From positions 194,452,103 through 194,516,102 of the forward strand of contig NC_134101.1 of NCBI RefSeq assembly GCF_000715075.1: a DNA stretch of 64,000 nucleotides, in the 5' to 3' direction. The position numbers and the translations under genes were made by a program. Source of the DNA: Nicotiana tabacum (Eukaryota > Streptophyta > Magnoliopsida > Solanales > Solanaceae). The notes under the pieces are model-generated. The model saw only the letters and a list, made by a program, of their open reading frames with translations. It was not told where the DNA came from and did no database searches. Shown here one piece after another: positions 31,830 through 43,729 of this stretch (positions are counted from its first letter, which is position 1; each line of letters starts with the position of its first letter).

Positions 31830-33690
31830 TTAAGGGTAGGGCGGAGGAGGTCTAGGCAAGAGTGCCTTGGCTTTTGGCACCTCCGGTTCGGACATATCAA
31901 TGACGTGTTCCCTAGACGGGTTCACGGCCTCTTGAGTATCCTCCTTACCCTCATCAATTGCAATTCTCCCATCATCATTTGCACTTGGTTCGACAACATC
32001 CTCAACTACCAATGGGATCTCATCATTTTCCAACTCATCTTCATCTACCGGAACTCGGTTATCTCTTGAGGCATGCACATCACCGCCTCTTCCACTTCGT
32101 GTTGTCACTGCCATCACATGATTGTTGTGCCCTCCCTTGGGGTTTACTACCGTGTCACTTGGTAGAGCACCCTTTGGGCGAGTATTTAAAGATTGAGAGA
32201 TTTGGCCTAATTGCACTTCCAAGTTCCTGATAGATGTGTTATGCGAAGCTAATTGGGCCTCAGAATCTTGACTTTTTTTCATCATTTGTTCGAACATGCT
32301 CTCTATTCGACTCATGTCATTGCCCGACGAACTCAACCCTTGAGATTGGAACGGAGGCGGGTTATTGGGCTGTTGATACATTGGGGGCCTTTGATAGCCT
32401 TGCCCCCCCATTACCTTGACCACCATTGTTGTTGTTCCAATTGTTGTTCCCGCTCCAATTTCCTTGATTCCCAGAATTATTGTTCCCCCAATTACCTCCT
32501 TGATTGTTGTTGTAATTCCAATTGCCGCCTTGTTGATTGCCCCACTTACCTTAGGGTCTCCATTGCTGATTCCCTTGGTTGCCTCTATTCCCTTGGTAGT
32601 TGTTGACATATTGGACTTCCTCACTTTGGTCATCAAAACCTTCATTCGAATACCCACCACCATCATTGTTATTGTCATATTGTTCACAACTACCTTGAGG
32701 TTGTTGTCCTCTTTGCCTCCTTTTCAACATAGAAACACCTTCCATTGCATTGACTTGGCACGGGTTTTGGACTTGTTGCAATTGCGCCTTTGCTAATTGA
32801 TTCATAGTTGTTGTAAGTTCGGCTATCACTTGGCCATGATCGTGCAATTCCTTGTGCAAATGGATGACCGTGGGGTCACCTTGTGGCACGTTTTCTCGTC
32901 TTTGCCATGCCGAAGAGGTGTCGGTCATTTCATCAAGTACATCACATGCCTCTTGGTCAGAAAGTTTCATAAAATTCCCTCCGGCCAATTGGTTCACAAT
33001 GCATTGATTTGTGGTGTTGATGCCCCGATAAAAAGTTTGTTGAATCATAGCCTCGGTCATGTCGTTATTAGGGCACTCTTTCACCATTGTTCTATATCTT
33101 TCCCATATTTCATGCAAAGGTTCTGTTGGCTCCTGCTTGAAAGCTAGAATTTCATCCCGAAGAGCCGCCATATGACTTGGAGAGAAGAACTTGGCAATAA
33201 ATTTGTCCGCCAATTCATCCCATGTTGTGATAGAATGATTGGGGAGCCTTTCTAACCAATCCAATGCTTTACCCCAAAGAGAGAACGGGAAAAGCCTCAA
33301 TCTCAACGCGTCCTCGGACACGTTTGTCTGCTTGCTACCCCAACAAGTATCCACGAACCCCTTCAAGTGCTTGTAGGCATTTTGATCGGAGGCACCCGTG
33401 AAATAACCTCGTTGCTCAAGCAAGGTCAGCATAACATTTGTGATTTGAAAGTTCCCCGCCCGGATTCGGGGAGGAAGAATAGCACTGGCGTATCCTTGAT
33501 TTGGTAGAACTCTGGGAACCACTCTCGGCGGTTGCGGAGGAGGGTCTGGAATGTTGTTGTTCTCATTTGCATTTGTATTGACATTCCGACCTCTCCGTGG
33601 AAGTTGAGGTAAGACCTTATCTTGTTCTAGATCTTCTACCTCCTCCCCCGCTATCACATTGCCGAGAGGGTCATTTGCATTAAGAGCCAT
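31830..33690 (-). pseudogene. Athila-like gag
   Basis: The Met at 33690 begins MALNANDPLGNVI; I prefer it to the Met at 33744, which adds a hydrophobic stretch from the leader. The capsid core has GYFTGASDQNAYKHLKGF and LFPFSLWGKALDWLE, standard for Athila. After a stop at 32551 (within an Asn/Gly/Gln-rich stretch) the frame changes and goes on through SRIESMFEQMMKKSQDSE and VQLGQISQSLNTRPKGALPS to a Pro-rich end at 31830. Confidence 0.85.
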
Positions 33691-33785
33691 GGTACCTAAT
33701 TGATCAACACACAAAATTAGTAAATAAGAAGGAAAGAGAAGCAAAACACAATACTAGCTACACAGATAGTCAACACCGTAAAGGT

Positions 33786-33807
33786 CCCCGGCAACGGCGC
33801 CAAAAAG
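33786..33807 (-). other. Primer-binding site of the Athila-like element
   Basis: The minus strand reads TTTTTGGCGCCGTTGCCGGG right after the LTR end, the classic Athila primer site. Confidence 0.85.
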
Positions 33808-35379
33808 TGATTGTAGCAGACTCAACCTAAGGATGAGTGGACGCTAATACTTTTACCCAATAGCGATATCGGGGTCGATTTTCCACAGGGAACTTCAAAT
33901 TGGAGTCGAGTATTTGTATGGTCTAGGATAGTGTTTTAGCACATAATTGATCTTCTAACATTTTTGGTTTTCTTTTGTTTAAGAGCTACAATTTATCAAC
34001 TACAGTTGTAAAACTAGGTTATGCTAAAATTATGATTCTAAATTGTATGCAAGATAGATAAAAGCACTAGGGATGCAGCATTTACCTAGGTGGTCCACTA
34101 ACGGGTAGAAATTCCTAATGCAAGAATGACGAATATGGGGCTTATGCTATAACCGTTGCACCTTTTACACCCACTCTCATACCTCTCGGTAGAGAGAGTG
34201 ATTTTGCCCAATTGACTCTCTCGAGACCAATTGGGTAGGATAATTTGCCCAAGCAACTTATGGTTCAAGTTGGGTAATTACTCTCTCGAGGTTTAACCCG
34301 TTAATTGGGACTACCATTCTCATGGGTCCATCCCGATTCCTTGTTGGAGTTAATCTTGAGGTCATAGACTCTCTTTCTCAAGAAGAGTCAAGACCCACTA
34401 AGCTAGACTTAGTGTTTGCAACCACCAAATCTTAGTGAAAACTTAAGATTAATCCAAATAGCAAACACCCAACATCATTCATGCACTAAACAATCACACC
34501 CATCAATTTCCCACACTAGGGTTGAGCCACAACCCTAGCTAATGGGTTTAGATAGACATAGTAGTAACAAAAATCAAAGAAATAATAGATGAAATTGACA
34601 TAATAGTTAACTACAATGTTAATCTACTTGATTCCACTTTAAAACTAGAAGAAATGGCCCAAAATAGGTTGAAAATAGGGCAACATGAGTCCAGCTGCTC
34701 TCTGCTCTCGAACCGCCTTCCAAAAAAACTGTTGCTAAAAAGTAAAATGTTCTATTTATACTACACAGGAAAAACCAGACAAAAATACCCCTGAGGGTCT
34801 GGCGCGGATCGCGCACAAATGACGCGCGGCCGCATAGGGCTCTGAGTCTTCATTACTTGCATCTGGTACTGGGGGGCGCGGACCGCACAAAAGTGACGTG
34901 CGGCCGCATGAACTTCATCCATGCGGACCGCACTGATTAGGTGCGTGGTCACATGGGCTTTTGTCTCGAATGATTGCTTCTCTGATTCTCTTAGGCGCGA
35001 ACCGCACAAAAAGGGACGCGGACCGCGCAGCTTATCTTAAAAATATCATGGCCTCTGAACTTTCCTGCGCGGCCGCGTGGCAAAACAGTGCGGTCCGCGC
35101 AGGTTTAACTTGGATATGCCCAGCTTCTGAACTCTCCTGCACGGCCGCGTGACAGAACAGTGCAGACCGCGCAGGGCCTTTTGATCCCCCCTTTCAGTTG
35201 TCTCTTGACACTTGGCAGATTTCACTCCTTTTTGAGCCGATCTTTAGTATGTGTCATCATGTCGCTCAAACCTGCAATCAAGTGTCATTTGTAAGCATTT
35301 TGGGACTATTATATGGCAATAAATGCACAAAGCTCAGGTAAGAATGGGTATAAAAAACATGCAGAAATCGCAGTTATCA
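33808..35379 (-). repeat. 5' LTR of the Athila-like element (1572 bp)
   Basis: Minus-strand start TGATAACTGCG (35379), end GCTACAATCA (33808). TATAAATA (minus) at 34753-34760 with the CpG-palindrome array upstream (about 34800-35175). It differs from the 3' LTR by many point changes and by the loss of ~44 bp within the array, between two GCGGACC words. Confidence 0.9.
34753..34760 (-). promoter_or_regulatory. TATA box of the Athila 5' LTR
   Basis: Minus-strand TATAAATA, preceded at 40 bp by the palindrome array; likely start of the full-length transcript about 30 bp downstream. Confidence 0.55.
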
Positions 35380-36110
35380 CATCCCGATGTGCGGGGCTCC
35401 CTTCAGTCCCCACCGCCCTTTGCCGGGAGAGGTTGCTTCGAGTGTGGAGATTTGGGTCATATTAATAGGTTTTATCCCCGTCTTACGGGAGTTTCATCTC
35501 AGCAGAGGAGTTAACCTTCAACTTCAGCACCAGTTACTTCCCTACCCGCTCAGCCAGCTCGGGGTGGAGGTTAGTCAGCTAGGGGTCGCCCTAGAGGGGG
35601 AGTTTGATCATGTGGTGGCCAGGCCCGTTTCTATGCATTCCCAGCCAGACCAGATTTTATTACTTTAGATGCTGTGATTACAGGTATTGTCTCAGTCTGC
35701 CATAGAGATGCCTCTAAATTATTTGATCCCGGTTCCACTTTTTCATATATGTCATCATATTTTGCTCATTATCTGGATACGTCCCGCGAATCTCTTATTT
35801 CATCTGTTCATGTATCTACTCCGGTGGACGATACTATTGTTGTGGACCGTGTATATCGGTCGTGTGGGGTGACTATTAGGGGTTTGGATACCTGAATGGT
35901 TCTCTTATTGCTTAGTATGGTTGATTTCAATGTGATATTGGGCATGGATTGGTTATCTCCATGTCGTGCCATTCTGGACTGTCATGCTAAGACAGTGACA
36001 TTGGCTATGCCGGGGTTGCCTTGGATTGAGTGGCGAGGTTGACGGATTATGTTCCCAGTAGAGTGATTTCATATTTAAAGGCCCAGTGGATGGTTAGGAA
36101 GGGTTGTCTT
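35380..36110 (+). pseudogene. Tekay-like gag end and start of protease
   Basis: Continues the gag at 21347: DVRGSLQSPPPFAGRG, then a zinc knuckle CFECGDLGHINRFYP in which the last Cys is replaced by Tyr. After a stop (35514) a new frame gives the protease signature KLFDPGSTFSYMSSYFAHYL (about 35713) and LGMDWLSPCRAILDCHAKT. Homology ends near 36110, where RT should follow; sequence then enters the 3' LTR. Confidence 0.75.
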
Positions 36111-36178
36111 CAGTTCTGTTGTAGAGGTTCCATCTTCGCGATCACGTGAGGAGTCTCGCGATCGCATAGAGAATTTAT

Positions 36179-38328
36179 GGAGGCAGTCAAGTTTGTTCTT
36201 CACGTTCGCATATTAAGGGCTACGATCGCGATGGTTGATCAGGTGAAGCCTCACAAATGCATAGGTTAAGTCACGTTCGCGTAAGGTTAAGTGAACCAAA
36301 GCTGGGACCACGCGTTTGTTCTTCGCGAACGCGTTCAGTGGTTTGCGATCGCGTAGGAGTGAGGGGCAGAGCATCACGTTCGCATAGGTATCGTCGCGTT
36401 CGCGTAGAGTTATTTCTGGAGCCAGCTAAGTTTGTTCTTTGCGATCGCGATGGCCCTTCCTCGATCGCGATTAAGGAAAATCACCTGGGCAGAATGTATA
36501 TAAAGCCATCTTCGTGATTTTTATGCCATTTCTCACCATTGTAGGCCGGTTTTGAGGCTTTTTGAGAGGGATTGAAAAGGGATTCGAAGGGAAACACTTG
36601 GAGGTAAGACTTTTGAACTCAATACTCGATTCTATGGTGATTTCTAACTGATTAGACATGAAATTAGTGGGATTTAAAGCACAATATTGGGGAATTAGAG
36701 CTTGAAATTGGAGAGTGTAAATTAGGGATTTGAAGGCCATTTGAGGTCCGATTTTGATGTTCTTGGTATGTATGGACTCGTCGGAGGATAAAGATTCTAT
36801 TGATATGATTTTAATCAGATTCCGAGATGTGGGCCCGGGGGTCGGGTTTGACCAATTTCGGGATTTTTGATGTAATTCGATTATTTCGTGTGAGCTTTGT
36901 TCCCTTAGCATATATTGATGTTATGGTTCTGATTTTGGTTAGATTCGGGGCATTTGGAGGCTGAATCGAGAGGCAAGGGTGTTGCAGGCTGGAGTTTGGC
37001 TTGAGGTATGTAACGACTCCAAACTTGGTTCTAAGGGTTCAAAACCCCGAACTATGTGTTCTATGATTACTATTGAGCTGACGCAAATGCCAAGTGACGG
37101 GCGTGTGGGCGTGCACCATGAGAAATGCAGCCTGGATCATTTCATGGCACCGCTTAGTAACTCTTTCTTGTTGATATCCGTGTTTCTATCATGTGATGTA
37201 GTAAATGTGCTGTGAAAACATGCTAGATATCCTGTTGGGGCTTCACGCCGATATTGTCGAGACCCGAGAGGTCGTTTCTTTCTGTCATATCATTATCTTC
37301 ATTGATATTCTGTACTCAGTCCTATTCATGCATTATATATCATGCCTCAGTCTCAATTATTGTTATTTGGCATATCATATCACTGTTCGGGCTAGTATCA
37401 TGACATTATGAGCATGTGTGTGTGAGACTAGAGAGTGATGACTGAGTGAGGCCGACAACCTGGTTTTGAGTGACAATATATGGGATCGGTCTGCACGCCG
37501 CAACGGTTATGTTGATGATTATAATAGCGCTTGGGCTATAGGAGCCCCTCCGGAGTCTGTAACACACCCCCGTGAGCATACTTGATGATATTGAGGGATG
37601 GATCTTCCCTGGACATTGATCTTGTCCGAAGTATTATACCTGGAGATAGATCTTGTCCATAGGGCTGGAATGGGCTTCCTTGGTACTGGATAATTGCGGT
37701 CAGTGATTTATATATTCCAGGATGGATTTTTCCTGGACCGGATAACCATATACAGTACCGAGTGGTTGAGCACTTGTGAGTGGAGGTACACGGAACATTG
37801 ATCATGCTATCTGTGCATTGGTACATAGAGATTTTCTGAGCTTTATACTCCATACTGTTCAGACTGCATTTATTTACTATTGAGCTTTTGACTGAACTGC
37901 AAGCATGTCTATTTTTTTGTACAGTTTAATGATATTACCTATTGACGTTTGGTTCGTCACTACCTGTCAGTCAATAGTTCGGACTTGTTACTTACTGAGT
38001 TGGTGTACTCACGTTACCCGCCTACACTTTATGTGCAGATCTAGGTATTTTGGGCCACGGTAGCGGTTGCTAATCATTTCAGTGGTGGACTTTCCTTGGA
38101 GATAGCGATTTAGCTGCCTGGCGATCGCAGTCCCACCTTCTCCTTCCTTATCTTCCTCTTAGTGTATTTGTTGGAAATTCTCACACTATGTTAGTCTTGT
38201 TTATTTTGAATAGTTGTAGTATTTTGCTCATGACTTAGTGACACCCGAGGCCGGGCTTGTATTTTTCACTATGTTTTGAATTTTACTTTATATATTGTAT
38301 TAGATTTCTGTTAAAACATGACTTTTTT
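36179..38328 (+). repeat. 3' LTR of the Tekay-like remnant (both ends missing)
   Basis: Matches the 5' LTR from GAGGCAGTCAAG on, with TATATAAA at 36497-36504, and continues about 1.6 kb past the point where the 5' copy is deleted. The last bases are cut by the Ogre-like LTR at 38329. Phrases such as GGGATCGGTCTGCACGCCGC and GAGTTGGTGTACTCACG are familiar from Del-type LTRs. No gene within. Confidence 0.7.
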
Positions 38329-41300
38329 TGTGAGCACCTGATTTTTGCCCTAATGTGAAATACTCCTACAAATTAAAGAAATAGATTTTTCCCAAATTGT
38401 TTGCAATTTTATATGATTTTTGTTGAATGTTGTTAATTGTTTGCATTTTTGTGCACGTCTAATTCTGTTAAATCATGAAAAAATGTCAAAAATATCATGC
38501 ATTGCATTTAGATTTGTGTTCATATTTTAGGATTAATTAGTTAATTAATTTCTTTATAAAAATAAAAATCACAAAAAATATCTTTCATTTTACATTTTAG
38601 CCTTTAATGCTAATTTAATAATTTTCTTTTCTTTAATTTAGGATCAACTAATTTTGTAAATATTATAATTAGATAATTAGTTTAATTTTACAAATTTAGA
38701 TTAATTTAGGATTAAGGTTAGAACTTAATTAATTTAGTTGGGATTTTAAGTTAAAGAAAAGCAAAAAGAAAACAAAAAGAGAAAGGAAAATGGAAGAAAG
38801 ATTATTTAGTCTATTGGGCCAAGGTTAATTAGTCCGAGTTCAATTCCCAATTCTTCCCAGGCTCAAAAACCCCTTTCCCTTTACCCAATTCCTTTTACCC
38901 GGTCTAGTTTTCCCTTAAGCACCAAACGACACCGTTTCAATTAGTTGAATCCCAGTCATTGATCTTGTGTAATCCAACAGCTGGGAACTAACCTTTATCC
39001 TCCTTATATCTGTTTGACACTCTCTTCAACCTTAGAGACAACCATTCATTTTCATCGTCTTCTCCACCCCGTAACCCTAGCCGCCCTAAATCATTACCCC
39101 CACCGGCCGGCAGCCACTTCGCCGAACTCCTTCAGATGTTGAACACAGAATTCTCATCGCCCGTTCACTCCAAATCCACCATTATTTCCTTCCACAGATC
39201 ACACATCCTCACCAAATTATAAATCTAAGAGATAACAATAAAGTCCTCTTTTCGACTTCCTCCTAATTTGGCCTTTTCTTCATGATAGCATGCATGAGCA
39301 AGCTAATTTCGACGTGAGGAGTCAATTTGAATGAGGTTGCAATTTGTTGCATGATGGCCGAGTTCTGGGTAGCCAATCTCCGATGAGCCACTACTTCGAG
39401 CCACTTCTTCCTTTTCGTCTTGGCACATGTTGAGGACTGTGACATAGAGCACTAGCCGTTGAAATTCCGGCTAGTGCTCATGTTACAATTCCCACCATTA
39501 GCCGAAGCCCTTTCACCGGATGTTATCAACTCTGGGTCATCGATCTCTTTGTTAGACCAATTGGTATACTTCTTTTTCTTTTTTATCTCTATTATTCATC
39601 TCATTTAGGTTTAGAGCATATTAGTTCATAGTTGACTAATTTGGTAATAATAGCTTAGTAGTACAATTAATCTCTTTTGTTAGTACATTGACAATTTAAT
39701 TTTTTTTCCTTTCCTTTTGCTCCTTTTTCTTTCTGTTTTTGCTTATTTGGAAAGTTTGATGTCAGTTAAGTTCACAACTCTGTTTGTTTGGATTTCTTGT
39801 GAGTTTGTTCATTTTGGATTTGGAATTGGGCTTGCTAGTGCAAGAAGCCCAAAGAGAATGCTGGGGCTTGCTAGTGCAGAAGCCCAAAGAAATTTTGGGT
39901 ATATTGACTCCAATGTCTGGTATGGTTAAAGTAATTAGCAAATATTTTAAGGGTAGTTAGGATATTTGAATGAGAGGAATTTTTCCTAACTATCTGGGAA
40001 GTTTCTAAGAATGTGGAAAATGGGCGGTTTAACAAATAGGCTTAAAGTTTGGGGTTTAAAATGAACAAAAGGGAATTGAAGAGAGGTAATAGTGAATGAA
40101 GAAAATCAGGTTTTGCTACTCTAAAATCTTTCTATAAGAGACTCATTTTCCTCATTCTAGGGCTGAGGTCTAGGACAAAAGAAGAGAAAAATGGCTGGGT
40201 TAAAAATTCTACAAAATACACTCTAGAACACATGGATTTTCTAGGTTTTTCTCTTTGAAATCTGGGATTAGACTTGGTTTCTGGGAAGCTATTCTTGTTG
40301 TAGAGTTGTTGTTGGTGCTGGTCCACTGAACTTAGTTCCATACTTGGCTTTCTGACCTTTATTTAGTCTGTTAATTTTTGTTTTCTGCTCATAGGTATGT
40401 ACAAATTTGCCTATTAGTTTCTTTGTCACAATTATGAATAAAGTTTGAATTATTGGATGTCATTTATGTTTGATTCCTTCACTATACTTTATGGAAAGCA
40501 TGTTCTGTATAAACTTCTGTTTCTATACTCATCTGATCTAAATATGTTGGTGTGATTTGGCTTTTATCTCGTTTTACACAACAGGTTTAATTTCATATTT
40601 TTTTTGACTTGTTGCTCTTTCTTCAAAAGTGATTTCTGTCTTTGTCCAGTTTTTCTTTAGGTAAAGATCATGCATAAAACTACTCATGAATAATTTCATT
40701 TGTTTTATTGACTCACCATGTTGGTGAGATCCTTTAGTTGACGCATGTCTCAATTGTTCCTTCTTAAAGAGGCTAGAATAGATCTAGACTTGATGTTTGT
40801 CAAAACTAATTTAAGTGTTTGAATGATAGTTATCGATTCGTTGTTTGCAAGCTTGAGCTATATATGTTTTGTTAAACAAATTTACGGATAAGATACTGCT
40901 AGAAAATAATGGAAGGAATCTTGGTGAAGGGTTATTATGCAAAGGCTTTATTAACTATTTCTTCACGAGAAGTTTCAATAGTTTGAATAGGAATTCATTG
41001 GTTAATGTAATAATTTAAGTTTATTTCTTGCTATGTTAGTAATATATGAGTGTTGCTGTATGAAATAAGGGTTATGAAATTAGTTAGACGTCTCACATGT
41101 TTACTTTGCCATGCTTCAAGTTGAGTAAAAACTTTTTCACTGATTCGTTGCCTTTTTGGGCTTTTGTTGCGAATTTGTTATTTACCTGATATATGGCAGG
41201 ACATGGAAGATGTAATGAAGCCCATTCATGAGATAAGAATTGTATCACTAGAAAATCCGGTAGTAGAACTGATTTTGAAGCTTTGGCTAAGAATTTTAAT

Positions 41301-42560
41301 AATTAGTTGGGATAAGTGTGGCATTTTGTTGTCATTGTGCTTGAGGAATAGTGCAAATGGAGTTAAAGTTTAGGCTTATTAAAATAAGTAGGCCATGAGA
41401 ATCGATGAAGGATTTCTCTGTTATGGGCCAGCAGAGAATTATCTAGGCCAAACCCAAGTCAAACGAGGTAGCCTGGTTCAAACCAGGCTTGGAGTGCCTC
41501 TGTCTTCTGTTTCTTTCACTTTGGGCTCAATTTCAAGCCCAATTGCCTTCAGTGATTGCTTTCATTAAATAACGTAACAGGCCTCCTGCTGGCCCAATAT
41601 TTCAGAATGGTTAAAAATGTTTATCAACTTCTAATGCCTTAGCTATAATCTATGGCCTATCAATAAACCTCAAATTAACTTAGGAAGTAAACATGAACAT
41701 TCGTAGTTTGCTTTAGGTACGTAATTAAATCATCACAACTACGGGTACGGTTCTCATGGCATAGTTGTGATACCTAATTTCAAATTAGTTTTAAATATAA
41801 ACATCCGTAGTTCGTTTTAGTTGAGTACAAATCTATTGAAGTAAATTGAGGCATGCCATTCACAAATGGATCCATAATCTATGGCCCTCCTATTAATACC
41901 AAAGCAAGTGTGGAAAGACTCAGAACATTCATAACTAGTATAGAAAATATTTTGATCATTCGTAGTTTGCTTTAGGCGCATTTATAATAAAGTTATCATA
42001 GCTACGGGTACGGTTCCCGTGACGTAGTTGTGATACACAATTTCCAAATCCGGGGGTACCTTTATGTGACCCGACCACAACAACTAATAATGTTAATAAT
42101 TTAAACATGTTGTAAATTGTGGGTATAGTTTCCGTGACATGATTCGCGATGTGTACCAAACAAACAAGTGTACGACAATCGTGACTTGTTCCAAAATAAT
42201 TCCATAAACATTTAAAAGCGGCAGAAGGAATAAAATGCACAATAGGTTAAAAGTATGTAACTAATCAGATCATTAGGCCAATAATAATAATTGAGCGACC
42301 GTGCTAAAATTATGGAATTTGGGAATGCCTGACACCTTCTCCCGGGTTAACAGAATTCCATACTCGGATTTCTGTGTTTGCGGACTGTAAAATAGAGTTA
42401 AACTTCCTCGATTCGGGATTTTAAATCGGTGACTTAGGACATCATAAATTATTTCAAGTGGAGACTCTGAATTTGAATAAATAATCCCATTTCGGTTTTG
42501 CCATTTTAATTGAAAAAACTCCTTTATACCCCCTTTGGGGTAGAAACAGAAGGTGTGACA
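38329..42560 (+). repeat. 5' LTR of Ogre-like element A (4232 bp)
   Basis: Starts TGTGAGCACCTGATTTTTG and ends AGAAGGTGTGACA, directly followed by the primer site. Ends match those of the LTR at 46935-50638, though the two differ in length by about 530 bp. It contains small tandem units (39828-39893), a perfect 12-bp hairpin (39447-39479) and related subrepeats around CTACGGGTACGGTTC (41743, 42002). Short frames inside are not convincing genes. Confidence 0.85.
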
Positions 42561-42562
42561 GC

Positions 42563-42592
42563 TCTGACGACTCTGTTGGGATCGAACCCAGA
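42563..42592 (+). other. Primer-binding site of element A
   Basis: TGACGACTCTGTTGGGATCG follows the LTR, resembling the GGCGACTCTGCTGGGGA primer site of Ogre elements (tRNA-Arg, from memory). Confidence 0.7.
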
Positions 42593-43729
42593 ATCTCTAG
42601 TTTCGAAGGGTTCAAGAATTCGAGCTTAGAATAATTGTTATATTTGGCTTTTTTTATTACCTGATGTGTGTTACGTGTTTGGGCCTAATGTGCTAAATAC
42701 CTCTTTTTACCGCTTTGATATTATTTGAACTGTACATAAACTACTGCGACCCTTCTCTTCTAATCTTCTAGGAAGTGCACGCTAGTGTGAATTCTTTCTG
42801 TTAGTGTCATACCCTAATTTAGAATGAGGTTCGGACAAGTTACAAAGCTGGATGGCCTTTTGGTTCCCGGTACGTAGCCTCCCCCCCGGCTCGAGTTGTC
42901 CGCTCGGGTAAGCCAGGTCTAGAACAATACACCCAGGTTTTAAATCTAGAAGAACATAGCCTCATGCCAGATTCCTAGTAGGAACGCTTATTTGAATCAT
43001 GTGCATTTGACTTTGGGGACTCAACACTGGGGTTGGGTCCGTCTAGGACAGGTGTGCCCGAAAATAATGACCAACCTGATGCATCTTTACGTGCTACCTA
43101 TGCATTTATTTGTTTCAACTTACATGTTGACCGACTTCTAGATTAGTTAAGAAAGATAAAGAGAAACACCAAGTTTGGGGTATGAGGGAGAATTTCATCC
43201 ATTTCCCAAAATTTGGTATCCGAAATATCCCGAAACTCTGCCGAAATTTTTGAAAAAAAGGGGAGGAGAAAAGTTATTTCAAAGTGTTTGTATTTTTTCC
43301 GTTGTGTGAAAACTGGCCGAACTACGTGAGTTTGATTCTCACCGGATGTGGGATACGTAGGCAACCCTCATCGGGTCCAACCCCATTTTTGAAAAATTTT
43401 GAAAAAATATGAAGTGTTATCATTCTTGTCGTAAATAAAGTGGGTGATGCCATTTTTGTTCTAAATAGCCAAATGTCCCAACGGGACGCCGGAAGGCTGT
43501 TTTTGCAAGAATAACTGCCGACGGTCTCTTTGTCAATTTTGGCCACCTAGCGAACACAACCCTAAAATCTTCCATTTTGAAGTGCTGAAGGGCCATATTC
43601 GCAAAAGTAGCACTGATTTATTTGATTGTTGCAAAATAAACCCTTTTTATCAGTTTTTCAAATAAGATTCACTTTGTCTTTAAACCAATCACCTTAATCT
43701 AAATGTGTAGAATGACCATAAGTCAGAAT
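42593..43729 (+). other. Leader of element A
   Basis: About 1.1 kb without an ORF between primer site and ORF1. It contains a C-rich run (42889-42897), a purine-rich patch (43250-43272) and the first copy of the spacer hairpin motif (43319-43366). Confidence 0.6.
43319..43366 (+). repeat. Spacer hairpin motif, copy 1 (element A leader)
   Basis: CTACG (43322-43326) pairs with CGTAG (43356-43360); within it TCTCAC pairs with GTGGGA around a 5-nt loop. GATTC before and GCAACC after are shared with the other four copies. Confidence 0.6.

Larger units (their letters stand above)
21348..35379 (-). mobile_element. Athila-like Ty3/Gypsy element, 14.0 kb, minus strand
   Basis: LTRs of 1572 and 1615 bp begin TGATAACTGCG and end CAATCA or CGATCA on the minus strand. 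A CATCC target duplication, a primer site GGCGCCGTTGCCGGGGA, gag, protease, RT, RNase H, integrase, an env-like ORF after pol, and a polypurine tract follow in the Athila order. All frames are interrupted. The LTRs differ at more than a dozen positions plus a ~44-bp gap, so this insertion is clearly older than the Copia element. Confidence 0.9.
19437..38328 (+). mobile_element. Tekay/Del-like Gypsy remnant, interrupted by an Athila-like element
   Basis: Starts TGTAATGACCCGGCCGG, a start I know from Del/Tekay LTRs of Solanaceae. After discounting the insert at 21348-35379 it consists of a shortened 5' LTR, gag with CCHC knuckle, the start of protease, and a partial 3' LTR. The end of the 5' LTR, primer site and leader are deleted (junction about 20550-20580), and RT, RNase H and integrase are gone (junction about 36110-36180). 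The 3' LTR is cut at 38329 by an Ogre-like element. Confidence 0.75.

Noticed and set aside
39263..39445. 60-residue basic minus-strand ORF in LTR A
   Set aside because: Short, no known motif, within an LTR; it may be a captured fragment but cannot be supported.
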